A DNA stretch of 38,709 bases from a candidate division WWE3 bacterium (GTDB taxonomy: Bacteria > Patescibacteriota > WWE3 > JAPLWK01), in NCBI GenBank assembly GCA_026396615.1, contig JAPLWK010000006.1, forward strand, positions 1-38,709. The letters run 5' to 3'. A model generated the notes under the pieces. That model was not told the DNA's origin, ran no database searches, and saw only the letters and a list, made by a program, of their open reading frames with translations. Below, one piece after another: positions 9,640-16,335 of the stretch; positions within the stretch are counted from its first letter, which is position 1; each line of letters opens with the position of its first letter. Both the position numbers and the translations under genes were made by a program.

Positions 9640-10491
9640 ATGGATTCCTATTACGAACGGCGATCACCGCGACTTCACAAATTTGATTATTCCTCAGAAA
9701 ATATGTATTTTGTGACAATTTGTAATTATCAACGGAATTGTACGTTTGGGAGAATCATTAATAATAACGTAGGGGCGGGGCATGCCCCGTCCGATTCAAA
9801 CGTAGGGGCGGGATTTATCCCGCCCTCGGACGATCGTACCGAGGGTCGCATAAATGCGACCCCTACGTTAATTAATGAATTTTCGGATATCCTAACTCTC
9901 GATTCTCCTGGTGAAATGTTATTTAATGATTGGGGCTTAATTGTGAAACAAACTTGGGAGGAACTACCAAAATATTTTCCAAAAATCACTCTTTACGATT
10001 TCAATATAATGCCTAACCACATTCACGGATTAATTCAAATCGAGGGTTCAATTGGAGAAAATTATAGAAAATACCAGGAACAAATAAAAACGTTTGACAC
10101 AAAATTGATTAATTCTGTTGAAAATTCGTCAGAAGAAACAAATGAAAAAACCAACGTAGGGGAGGAGCATGATATCAATTCGATAAACGTAGGGGAGGGG
10201 CATGCCCCTCCCTCGATCCAATCGGCCGACGGCGAGGCATGCCTCGCCCCTACGTTTACTTTGGGGGAAGGCGTCGCCCCTAAGTTGATGACGATTATTG
10301 GCTCTTTTAAATCTGCCGTTTCTAAACAAATCCATGAAACATCTTCGTACCAAGGTCAAATTTGGCAACGCAGTTTTTACGATCATATTATTTGGGATGA
10401 CGACGATTACAAACGCATTGCCGGTTACATAAAATTTAATCCCAAAGTTTGGGATCGGGATCGCAATAACCCTATTCGTATAAAAACGTAG
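9640..10491 (+). CDS. REP-associated tyrosine transposase (RAYT, Y1/IS200-like), interrupted in frame by its own repeats
   Basis: 283 residues. The HUH motif is PNHIHGLI (H127, H129); the C-terminal GQIWQRSFYDHII segment (candidate catalytic Y247) and AGYIKFNPKVW are typical of the TnpA_REP/Y1 single-strand transposase family. YFVTIC near residue 23 is the usual first strand. RAYTs act on palindromic REP sequences, and this gene is framed by family-A repeats. Two repeat copies are also inserted in frame, at about residues 42-77 and 171-213, lengthening the protein beyond a typical RAYT. The stop codon TAG is supplied by the first bases of the right-hand repeat (acgtag). Activity is uncertain because of the insertions, which lie in loop-like regions away from the HUH motif and the Tyr. 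Confidence 0.85.
   Translation: MDSYYERRSPRLHKFDYSSENMYFVTICNYQRNCTFGRIINNNVGAGHAPSDSNVGAGFIPPSDDRTEGRINATPTLINEFSDILTLDSPGEMLFNDWGLIVKQTWEELPKYFPKITLYDFNIMPNHIHGLIQIEGSIGENYRKYQEQIKTFDTKLINSVENSSEETNEKTNVGEEHDINSINVGEGHAPPSIQSADGEACLAPTFTLGEGVAPKLMTIIGSFKSAVSKQIHETSSYQGQIWQRSFYDHIIWDDDDYKRIAGYIKFNPKVWDRDRNNPIRIKT
9768..9869. repeat. Palindromic repeat family A inside RAYT (first)
   Basis: A half unit (GTAGGGGCGGGGCATGCCCCG) plus a full unit ending CCCCTACGTT, translated in frame as ...[12 protein letters not shown]...[10 protein letters not shown].... Same peptide as at 22033-22103 in leuS. Confidence 0.85.
10154..10256. repeat. Palindromic repeat family A inside RAYT (second)
   Basis: A half unit plus a full unit with inner hairpins GAGGGGCATGCCCCTC and GGCGAGGCATGCCTCGCC, read in frame as NVGEGHAPPS...EACLAPT. 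A further decayed right arm (GCGTCGCCCCTAAGTT) follows at about 10270. Confidence 0.85.
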
Positions 10492-10579
10492 GGGCGGGAT
10501 TAACATTACCGATTAACGTAGGGGCGGGATTCATCCCGCCCTCGATCGATACCGAGGGCAGCATAAATGCCCCTACGTT
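10486..10579. repeat. Palindromic repeat family A, compound copy right of RAYT
   Basis: Direct counterpart of the copy at 9509-9610; begins with the same half unit and ends CCCCTACGTT. It overlaps the RAYT stop codon and lies just upstream of the promoter of the DGR target gene. Confidence 0.85.
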
Positions 10580-10594
10580 AATTAATACGTAAAC

Positions 10595-10623
10595 TTGACA
10601 CAATAAAATTATTGATCCATATT
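10595..10623 (+). promoter_or_regulatory. Promoter of the DGR target gene, predicted leaderless
   Basis: TTGACA (10595-10600), 17 nt, then CATATT (10618-10623, 4 of 6 bases of the consensus). The -10 box ends 6 nt before the ATG at 10630, which would put the transcript start at the start codon. No Shine-Dalgarno sequence is present. Confidence 0.55.
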
Positions 10624-10629
10624 ATTAAC

Positions 10630-11478
10630 ATGCGTAAGTTTCTAATATATTCCTCCCTCATTATCCTCACGCTTTTTGTGATCTTTAAAGTTGGTGGGGC
10701 AGTCCTCGCCGAACAAAGTGGCTCTTCTCCCGATTCCGGTGCCAGTACTTCTAAAATTAAAACTATTTCCACCGCCGTCGCCGCTCTTAGCTACGGCTCC
10801 ATAAGTGCTGGCACTTGGGGCGACTGGGGTACTATGTGGAATCGGATTTACTCCGCGGCTATTGTGGGTTTTAATGACTCTTTAGTGGCTGGTTTAAAAA
10901 ATGGTAGCGGCACTGGTACCATTGTGGCTTACACTAAGGCTCTCGGCGGGGTAGACGACTACAACTACAACCAAACCATTCCCAGCGATACATACAAAAG
11001 AACTTGGGTCACTTGTAATTCCGGTAATACCTATTGCGGCACCGGTCGCAGCGTTCTTAACGGTTTAGTGTCTCAGGATCCCAACACTAATTTGGTCTGG
11101 AGTCCTCAGATTAATGCCTCTAGTACCTGGTTTGTCGCTAATAACTGCATTCCCCCGGGGAGTAGTGGTAATTTGGGATATCCGGCGGGCACTTGTGTTA
11201 ATAATGGTGATGTTTCCTGTGTCTGCGTTAAAAATACCAGCCCTAAAACCGGTTGCGAAAATTACGATGACGGCTTATGGCGTTTGCCGTACCAAAAAGA
11301 GTTAATGCAATCTTATATCGATGGTTCTTGGGGCAACCTGGCTACCGCCAGTGCGTATTACTGGGCGTCGGCTACGACCAGTAACGCTACCCAGTACGCC
11401 TGGTACACGTTCCAGGCCAGTGGGTACACGTACACCAACAGTAAGACGGTTACGTACTCTGTTCGTTGCGTTCGCTAG
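10630..11478 (+). CDS. DGR target protein: membrane-anchored/secreted protein with C-terminal lectin-like variable domain
   Basis: 282 residues from the ATG at 10630. Residues about 2-24 form a hydrophobic signal/anchor (KFLIYSSLIILTLFVIFKV). The middle is Gly/Ser/Asn-rich with several cysteines (TCNSGNTYCGTG, NNCIPPG, GDVSCVCV). The C-terminal part has the DUF1566-like pattern GLWRLPYQKELMQSYIDG... ending SVRCVR, a C-type-lectin-type fold used by many DGR targets. The last about 44 residues are encoded by the variable repeat. Residues differing from the template are mostly Tyr, Ser, Thr, Ala, Phe and Val in place of Asn. The likely role is a diversified surface binding protein; the ligand is unknown. 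It faces the RT cassette convergently and is followed by a terminator. Confidence 0.88.
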   Translation: MRKFLIYSSLIILTLFVIFKVGGAVLAEQSGSSPDSGASTSKIKTISTAVAALSYGSISAGTWGDWGTMWNRIYSAAIVGFNDSLVAGLKNGSGTGTIVAYTKALGGVDDYNYNQTIPSDTYKRTWVTCNSGNTYCGTGRSVLNGLVSQDPNTNLVWSPQINASSTWFVANNCIPPGSSGNLGYPAGTCVNNGDVSCVCVKNTSPKTGCENYDDGLWRLPYQKELMQSYIDGSWGNLATASAYYWASATTSNATQYAWYTFQASGYTYTNSKTVTYSVRCVR

Positions 11479-11484
11479 CCTTGG
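11343..11484 (+). repeat. DGR variable repeat (VR)
   Basis: 142 bp aligned without gaps to the reverse complement of 13744-13885. I count 21 differences in 17 codons, and at every one the template has adenine: A to G, C or T. The last roughly 30 bp (CTCTGTTCG...GCTAGCCTTGG), which include the stop codon, are identical and would serve as the initiation-of-mutagenic-homing region. Of 18 AAY codons in the template, 16 are altered in the VR. Confidence 0.95.
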
Positions 11485-11591
11485 CCTTTTGAAATTTTGG
11501 CCGATTTGGATTTTTGGAACGTGGGGTTTTGGTGGTTGCTTTTCCTAAACTTCTGTGGTATCTTAATGCTACAACAAGTTACCAGCGACAA

Positions 11592-11672
11592 ATTCCCGGG
11601 TCGGGAAAAGTTAGCCGCAAGGCAAAACTAACTGGGACACTGACCTCGCCAATAGGCGAGGTTTTTATTTGG
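11592..11672 (+). terminator. Hairpin cluster and rho-independent terminator after the DGR target
   Basis: TTCCCG-GGT-CGGGAA (about 11593-11607) and GTTAG...CTAAC hairpins precede a strong terminator, CCTCGCC (11644-11650), AATA, GGCGAGG (11655-11661), followed by a T-run. The run of three structures could be a 3' UTR fold or, for the first hairpin, a DGR target-site hairpin; the latter is speculative because it lies about 110 bp beyond the VR. Confidence 0.7.
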
Positions 11673-12243
11673 AGACACTCTCTAAAGCAGATTGGAGAAG
11701 ATAAATCCCGGCAATTCGCTGTTTCTTCTGAAGCTTTTTAAGTAGACTCTGGGCCAACTCTTCGTTCGGTTTATCGTAGCAATATCGCACCAAACCAGCT
11801 ATGGAATCGGCCAGCTGGATACCGACATTGCCAGTACTGCGAACGGTTTTCAGTCTCCAAACTTCAATGCCTCTGTCCCGTAAAACCTTTTTGAGTTTTT
11901 GCTCGTACCACCGGGGCTTTTTACCATCAATGACGATTGTTCTGACTATTGGTTCGGTAATTAATTGTTTAAAAACGGCTTCAATCATTGCTTGTGGGTG
12001 AGCGGGATTCTTAAAGACTGCTACTTTAACAACAAAATCTAACCCGGAGATCTTATTGAGAAATTTCTCGCGCATAAACCATCTTTCTTCAGCCCAGTGG
12101 AAGTAAGCAATTCGAAGATCCCTTTCGATCTGAGTTAAATCCGCTTCAAACTTTTCTTTATTAATAACCTGAACGTAAACAACTGCGGTTGTAGTGTGGC
12201 CTTCCTGCTTATGTGTTCCTGATTCGTCAATGAAAACAACCAC
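11665..12243 (-). CDS. DUF3800 protein coupled to the DGR reverse transcriptase
   Basis: 192 residues. The N-terminal VVFIDESGTH and C-terminal VGIQLADSIAGLVRY are the two hallmark motifs of DUF3800, a family that I recall being placed in the RNase H-like superfamily, with acidic residues (here D6, E7 and the late D of QLAD) as candidate metal ligands. The GTG start overlaps the last base of the RT stop codon (TAGTG), implying translational coupling, so this is the last gene of the DGR cassette. DGR RTs have no RNase H domain; a partner that processes the RNA/cDNA hybrid would make sense but is inference. No SD sequence is needed if ribosomes reinitiate. DUF3800 proteins also occur alone, so its role here is not established. 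Confidence 0.8.
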   Translation of the reverse strand: MVVFIDESGTHKQEGHTTTAVVYVQVINKEKFEADLTQIERDLRIAYFHWAEERWFMREKFLNKISGLDFVVKVAVFKNPAHPQAMIEAVFKQLITEPIVRTIVIDGKKPRWYEQKLKKVLRDRGIEVWRLKTVRSTGNVGIQLADSIAGLVRYCYDKPNEELAQSLLKKLQKKQRIAGIYLLQSALESVSK

Positions 12244-13379
12244 TAATTTAGTTTAGCAGATTTTTTAATTCTTAAGTGATGGTAATTTCCCACAACCACA
12301 ATTTTCGATTTAATTTTTAAACTCAAATGCTTTTCGATTAGGTGCTTCCTTAACCGCCCAGTACGGGCTTTTCCAAAATGACCAAAGTACGAATTTAACG
12401 AGGCTACAGCTTTTGTTACATCGTTACGCTTGTTAAATCTGTAAATTTTATTCTTAGCCATTTTAACCACGTTGCGTCGCACCGTAATTCCCCAGGGCTT
12501 AATAAAATAACCCACAAACGCCACACCGTGGCGCGTGGGCTGAATTTGTTGTTTGCGGGGATGTAATACTAGATACAGGCGATCTTTCAAAAATGAAGCT
12601 ATCTCGTTACGCCAGACTTTAATATCTTCTATAGAATCGCTAAAAATTAAGAAGTCGTCGACGTAGCGACCATACGCTTTGCAACCCAACTCATCTGTTA
12701 CAAAATGATCCAGTTCGTTTAAGTAAACATTGGCTAAAAATTGGCTGGTTAAATTACCTATCGGTAGTCCAACTTCCGGTTCCTGATCAAAAAGCGATTT
12801 GCCGGTCGGCACCAGCTTTTTTAAAGCCGGATCGCCTTTGTAATAATAATTTTGAGTGGGGTTATTAAAAATGATGATCCTTGCTAACCACAGAACTTCT
12901 TTCTGCCACCATTCCGGCCTTAATTTGGAGGCTATAATTTTTGAAAAGATTTCATAAAGAGTAGACTTGTTAATGTTGGAAAAGAAACTGCTGATGTCGA
13001 ATTGTCCGTAATAGTCATAGTTCTTCACAAACTCCGCGACCCGTAAAGCGCCAAAATGATGGCCTTTATTTTTACGACAGGCGTAAGAATCGGTTATGAA
13101 AATTTGTTTTTCCCAAATTTGCTGGACTTCGTTTATAAGAATGTGGTGAGTAACGCGGTCGCCAAAGTCGGCCGCAAAGATTTCGCGCGGCTTGGGCACA
13201 GTCACCACAAAACAAATCGAGCGGCCCGGTCGATAAGTCCTAGTCTGCAAAGATTCTTTAAGGTCGACTAAATTATTTTCTAAATTTAATTCATACTTAA
13301 GGGCATTGGTGGTTTTACGCTTAGTTTCGCGGCAATCATAGTAGGCTTTAAGGATATTCGCGACGGTAAAAATGGTCAT
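12243..13379 (-). CDS. DGR reverse transcriptase
   Basis: 378 residues, the usual size of DGR RTs. Conserved blocks in order: RPGRSICFVVTVPKPREI, QFDISSFFSNI (126-136, first catalytic Asp), GLPIGNLTSQFLANVYLNELD (204-224, with the [IVL]GxxxSQ pattern that separates DGR RTs from group II intron RTs), and YGRYVDDFLIF (catalytic YVDD, 239-242). It makes mutagenised cDNA from the TR transcript for transfer into the VR. The ATG directly abuts the TAA of avd upstream, and the TAG overlaps the DUF3800 start, so avd, RT and DUF3800 form one tightly coupled unit. All catalytic residues are present. Confidence 0.95.
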   Translation of the reverse strand: MTIFTVANILKAYYDCRETKRKTTNALKYELNLENNLVDLKESLQTRTYRPGRSICFVVTVPKPREIFAADFGDRVTHHILINEVQQIWEKQIFITDSYACRKNKGHHFGALRVAEFVKNYDYYGQFDISSFFSNINKSTLYEIFSKIIASKLRPEWWQKEVLWLARIIIFNNPTQNYYYKGDPALKKLVPTGKSLFDQEPEVGLPIGNLTSQFLANVYLNELDHFVTDELGCKAYGRYVDDFLIFSDSIEDIKVWRNEIASFLKDRLYLVLHPRKQQIQPTRHGVAFVGYFIKPWGITVRRNVVKMAKNKIYRFNKRNDVTKAVASLNSYFGHFGKARTGRLRKHLIEKHLSLKIKSKIVVVGNYHHLRIKKSAKLN

Positions 13380-13726
13380 TTAAACCTTTGCGACCCAACT
13401 CCCAATCATTTTTCCAATTTCCACAATGTCCTCCGAAATAGCGGCCGCTTGGTTTAAAGAGATTAATTTAAGCTCAGAAAGAAATCTTACGCGGAGTTTA
13501 AAAGAGTCGAATTGTTGATTTAGATTGTTAACAATCGCATTTTTACTCGCCCCCCCCCTCCGCCGATTTGGGCGGCAATAAAAAGGTCAATTAGCTCCCA
13601 ATTGCGGTTAATAATGTCTTGTCCAAGCGAAAACTTATACTCTTTTGGAAGGCTTTTCACAATTAAATACTCCGTTTTAAGGAGGTTCAGAAGCTTAAGG
13701 TACAGGGGCATGTTCTGGTAGAACAT
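13380..13726 (-). CDS. avd: DGR accessory protein Avd, reading frame broken at a G9 tract
   Basis: The first frame (from ATG 13726, or 13711) gives ...LPKEYKFSLGQDIINRNWELIDLFIAAQIGG, the Avd pattern of helices 1-2. It meets a run of nine G (minus strand; C at 13550-13558) and then stops at 13520. In another frame, directly after the run, comes ...SKNAIVNNLNQQFDSFKLRV RFLSELKLISLNQ...VEIGKMIGSWVAKV, the expected helices 3-4, ending with TAA next to the RT ATG. Ten or seven G would restore one frame of about 115 residues, the normal Avd length. Avd is a four-helix bundle that binds RT and template RNA and is required for mutagenesis in studied DGRs. Either the tract is a sequencing/assembly error, or length variation switches Avd on and off. 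Confidence 0.85.
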
Positions 13727-13743
13727 CGCTCTTAGTTTAAAGT

Positions 13744-13885
13744 CCAAGGCTAGCGAACGCAACGAACAGAGTTCGTATTCGTCTTATTGTTGTTGTTCGT
13801 GTTCCCATTGTTCTGGTTCGTGTTCCAGGCGTTCTGGGTATTGTTACTGTTCGTAGTCGACGCCCAGTAATTCGCATTGGCGTTA
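13744..13885 (-). repeat. DGR template repeat (TR)
   Basis: 142 bp, Asn-codon-rich (18 AAC/AAT codons in the VR frame), homologous to the VR in the target gene. It lies directly 5' of avd on the same strand, the usual position, so one transcript could serve as template RNA and mRNA. An AAGGAGG motif about 90 nt upstream of the TR precedes an open frame that crosses the TR, but I do not think that frame is a gene. Confidence 0.95.
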
Positions 13886-13888
13886 ATA

Positions 13889-13933
13889 ATTTACCGCTGT
13901 TAATTATCGTCAAATATTTTTGACGGGGTAAAT
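13889..13933 (-). ncRNA. Stem-loop immediately 5' of the template repeat
   Basis: An outer stem ATTTACC (13889-13895)/GGTAAAT (13927-13933) encloses an inner perfect stem GTCAAA (13909-13914)/TTTGAC (13919-13924) with a 4-nt loop. It begins three bases from the TR and would fold in the template RNA. Flanking RNA structure is important for cDNA synthesis in characterised DGRs; the function here is inferred from position only. Confidence 0.5.
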
Positions 13934-14049
13934 CGCCTTTAATTTTAAAGCTCTCTTCCAAAAGCCTAGGAATCCTCCTTAACTTTTAGAACTCCGGCCC
14001 CTAAGAATTAGTATACACATCACATCCGATTTCGACATAATACAAAAAT

Positions 14050-14090
14050 GACGTAGGGGAGGGGCTTGCCCCTCCCTCGGCCGTTAAATG
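14050..14090. repeat. Half copy of palindromic repeat family A
   Basis: ACGTAGGGGAGGGGCTTGCCCCTCCCTCGG: left arm plus first inner hairpin only. It lies between the DGR and the next gene; the rest of 13960-14144 shows only weak promoter-like sequence (a minus-strand TATACT near 14010). Confidence 0.75.
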
Positions 14091-14144
14091 TAACCCGAAA
14101 CCGGTTGCAAAATTTCATTAATTTAGACATACTCAAAGATACAA

Positions 14145-14570
14145 ATGGTTAGAGAATCTGATGAGACTAAAAAGAACGCTAAAGCTTTCTTCAAGAAACA
14201 CAAAAGTGTAAAGTGCCCGGCTTTTCCGAAAGAGAAAGTTTATTTTAATAGTAGGAGCTTAAATCATTTATTTTACGAGGGCGCAATGTCGGCGCGTCCG
14301 TCTAAAGAAACCGAGACAAGAGTTTCGCTATTACCACGAGCCTTTCTAGTTTTAAAAAGATCGTCTTTTTGGCAAGAAGAACGAATCGTGGACCATAAAG
14401 GCGAGATAATGCATTATTGGTCTCTTGAAGCCGTAGTTGAGGAACGAAGAATCAAAGTAATTGTAAGGCAGAAAGGTGGCGGCCGAAAATTCTTCTGGAG
14501 TGTAATACCGTCGTGGCGAAAAATAGATGGGAGGGTCGTAAACGCCAGGAGCGACTTAAGTAAACAATGA
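14145..14570 (+). CDS. Small basic protein, possibly a BECR-fold (barnase/EndoU/RelE-like) nuclease
   Basis: 141 residues, basic. The order of elements (YFNSRSLNHLFYEG, RAFLVLKRS, a central HYWSLEA strand, IKVIVRQKGGGRKFFWSVIPSW) resembles phage-type PBECR nuclease domains that I know as toxins, with the C-terminal Lys/Arg-rich and FWSVI strands. I cannot assign catalytic residues and see no antitoxin gene beside it. It stands alone between the DGR and the ATPase operon, on the plus strand. No clear SD; weak CATACT box about 11 nt upstream of the ATG. Treat as hypothetical with a possible nuclease fold. Confidence 0.5.
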   Translation: MVRESDETKKNAKAFFKKHKSVKCPAFPKEKVYFNSRSLNHLFYEGAMSARPSKETETRVSLLPRAFLVLKRSSFWQEERIVDHKGEIMHYWSLEAVVEERRIKVIVRQKGGGRKFFWSVIPSWRKIDGRVVNARSDLSKQ

Positions 14571-14741
14571 AAAATGCCCGTCTTCGGCTTGCATTCCGCC
14601 GAATAACCCTCGCGGGTCACGAGCAACTGTATAATACTTCAGATTTGACAAAACTTCAAGGCTCAGTCGGCCGGGAGCGTAGCGACCTTTTATTTTTGTG
14701 AAAATCTTGCTAATCTTACATAAGTAGTTTAAATTTTAAGT
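14571..14741 (+). promoter_or_regulatory. Leader/promoter region of the ATPase operon
   Basis: TATAAT at 14630-14635 is a possible -10 box, giving a leader of about 100 nt containing a GC-rich GGCCGGGAGCG stretch followed by a T-rich run. A second weak -10 (TAAATT) ends 6 nt before the ATG at 14742, the leaderless spacing seen at other genes here. Which one is used cannot be decided by eye. No Shine-Dalgarno motif precedes the ATG. Confidence 0.4.
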
Positions 14742-15530
14742 ATGAAAACTGCCTGGAAACTATTTTTAATCGTTGCCTTCATCTTTCTGCTATCACCGCG
14801 ACCGGCCCAGGCGGCCGTGCTCTCCAGTGATTCCATGGCCAAAATCGTCGTTATTAATAATGCTAGTGCCAAGCCCGGTAATATCGTCTCTTTTAAAGCC
14901 GGCAATTTTGAATTATCTAAACTAGACTACGATATCGACTTGCGGGGCGTAATAGGTGAGGGAGCCTTAACTTTTAGTGATGGCAGTGGCAACTATTCCG
15001 TCATTGGTAGCGGCGCGGCCGAGGTTATCGTGGGGCTCGCCAACGGCCCAATTGCCAAGGGCGACTTTGTTACTTCTTCGCCGGTTGAAGGCATTGGCCA
15101 AAAAGCCACTTATTCCGGCATGGTTCTGGGGCAAGCTCTGGCGGACTTTAGCAGTAACAACAAGTCAGACACGGGGCTAATTCCGGTCGCCCTCAACATT
15201 CACTTCGTGTCCCTGTCATCCAAATCAACCGGCAGCTTTGTTTCCCAGTTGGGAACTTCCATGTTGTCATTGCTGGACGTTAGTAAACTCGCCGCCATGG
15301 AGCAGCCTTCCAAGGCCTTGCGTGGGATTCTGGCGGTCATAGTGATGACTATCGCTTTAGCAATCACTTTCACGAACTTTGGAAAAGTGGCTCAAAAGGG
15401 AGTGGAGGCGGCCGGTCGTAACCCTCTCGCTGGCCGTTTAATCACTATTAACGTTATTATTAATGTCGGCTTGGCTTTGGGCACTTGCGCCATTGGGTTA
15501 TTACTGGCATATTTGTTGTTAGTAGCCTAG
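14742..15530 (+). CDS. F-ATPase c-like hairpin protein fused to a secreted ectodomain, ion-binding carboxylate absent
   Basis: 262 residues. Residues 1-24 are a signal peptide (LFLIVAFIFLL, cleavage near AQA-A). Residues about 30-155 resemble the extracellular domain found at the C-terminus of CPR adhesins (GNIVSFKAGNFELSK, NGPIAKGDFVTSS, GMVLGQAL). Residues 193-213 and 233-261 are two membrane helices joined by a polar loop, QKGVEAAGRNPLAGR, which matches the c-subunit loop (ARQPEAAGR). The second helix (ITINVIINVGLALGTCAIGLLLAYLLL) lacks the Glu/Asp that carries the ion in every functional c-ring. The topology fits: ectodomain outside, loop facing the cytoplasmic F1. It occupies the c position of the operon, 9 nt before the b-like gene. 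It may be an anchor or mechanical coupler rather than a proton carrier. Confidence 0.75.
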   Translation: MKTAWKLFLIVAFIFLLSPRPAQAAVLSSDSMAKIVVINNASAKPGNIVSFKAGNFELSKLDYDIDLRGVIGEGALTFSDGSGNYSVIGSGAAEVIVGLANGPIAKGDFVTSSPVEGIGQKATYSGMVLGQALADFSSNNKSDTGLIPVALNIHFVSLSSKSTGSFVSQLGTSMLSLLDVSKLAAMEQPSKALRGILAVIVMTIALAITFTNFGKVAQKGVEAAGRNPLAGRLITINVIINVGLALGTCAIGLLLAYLLLVA

Positions 15531-15539
15531 TTGTAATTT

Positions 15540-16238
15540 ATGCTCAATTTAACTAACTTACTCACCACCGGCCCCATCGTCCTCTTTGGTCTTGGTCTTT
15601 TGCTGCTCAACATCTTCTTCGCCCTGCAGCTGTATCGACGGGAGAAGATTTTGGTCACTAAAGAAAAGAAGATGACTAAACACATTGCTCGGGTTTTTGA
15701 TGAGGCCACGAGGAAGTCGGAAGGCTTAGTGGAACGGGCCGCCGAGAAATCCGCCGATATTTTAAGCGAAACTGAGGCCGTCAGCTCTTATATCAAAGAC
15801 GAGATCACGGTGGCCTTGGAAGAAACGCTTAAAAAAGACGAACACAGTGTTGCCAAGTTTTTAAGTCGGCTGGAGTCGGAAAATGTTCAGTATTTTAAAG
15901 AGGTACGAGGTCGAATTTCTGCCCAGTCAACGGCAGCTATGGAGCATGCAGCCGACGAAACAGCTCGTGAGTTGTCACAATTTGTCAGCGAACTTCGCAG
16001 TAAAACGGTGGCAAAGCATACCGATTTGGAAGATTCTTTACAAGCGTCCTTCAAAGCGGCTTTAACAGATATTGAAGCTTTTAAAAAAGATAAGATTGCG
16101 GCTTTGGAGACGTCACTTCCAGACTTAATGCAGAAAGTGGCCGGCGATTATTTGGGGAAGACGTTAACAGCGGCCGATCACGAAAAGTTGATTTTAAGAT
16201 CGCTAGAGGAGGCGAAAAAAGAGGGACTGTTTAATTAA
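15540..16238 (+). CDS. atpF: ATP synthase b-like peripheral stalk subunit
   Basis: 232 residues: an N-terminal membrane helix (about 8-32, PIVLFGLGLLLLNIFFALQL), then an almost unbroken charged helix/coiled coil, and a C-terminal segment AGDYLGKTLTAADHEKLILRSLEEAKKEG that matches the delta-contacting end of b subunits. It is longer than the usual 160 residues or so. Family b subunits link F1 through delta to the membrane. The position between the c-like and delta genes fits. Identity rests on architecture and context, since b subunits are poorly conserved in sequence. Confidence 0.7.
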   Translation: MLNLTNLLTTGPIVLFGLGLLLLNIFFALQLYRREKILVTKEKKMTKHIARVFDEATRKSEGLVERAAEKSADILSETEAVSSYIKDEITVALEETLKKDEHSVAKFLSRLESENVQYFKEVRGRISAQSTAAMEHAADETARELSQFVSELRSKTVAKHTDLEDSLQASFKAALTDIEAFKKDKIAALETSLPDLMQKVAGDYLGKTLTAADHEKLILRSLEEAKKEGLFN

Positions 16239-16248
16239 CGTAATTACC

Positions 16249-16320
16249 AACGTAGGGGAGGGACATGCCCCTCCCTCGATCCAATCGTCCGAGGGCGAGG
16301 CATGCCTCGCCCCTACGTTA
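16249..16320. repeat. Palindromic repeat family A between b-like and delta genes
   Basis: Full unit ACGTAGGGG...CCCCTACGTT with inner hairpins GAGGGACATGCCCCTC and GGCGAGGCATGCCTCGCC, followed by an ATT trinucleotide run. It inserts a structured spacer into the ATPase operon transcript. Confidence 0.85.
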
Positions 16321-16335
16321 TTATTATTATTATTT

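Noticed and set aside
11560-11672. c-di-GMP or other riboswitch before the terminator
   Set aside because: The CGCAAGGC motif is superficially similar, but the conserved cores do not fit and no gene follows on that strand; it is downstream of the DGR target.
13737-13961. Minus-strand frame crossing the template repeat, preceded by AAGGAGG
   Set aside because: It starts with TTG, its protein is an Arg/Thr-rich read of the TR in the wrong frame, and the same peptide appears as a shadow over the VR.
14145-14570. Missing ATP synthase subunit a
   Set aside because: The protein is soluble and basic with no membrane helices; no frame in the region has the multi-helix pattern or conserved Arg helix of subunit a.
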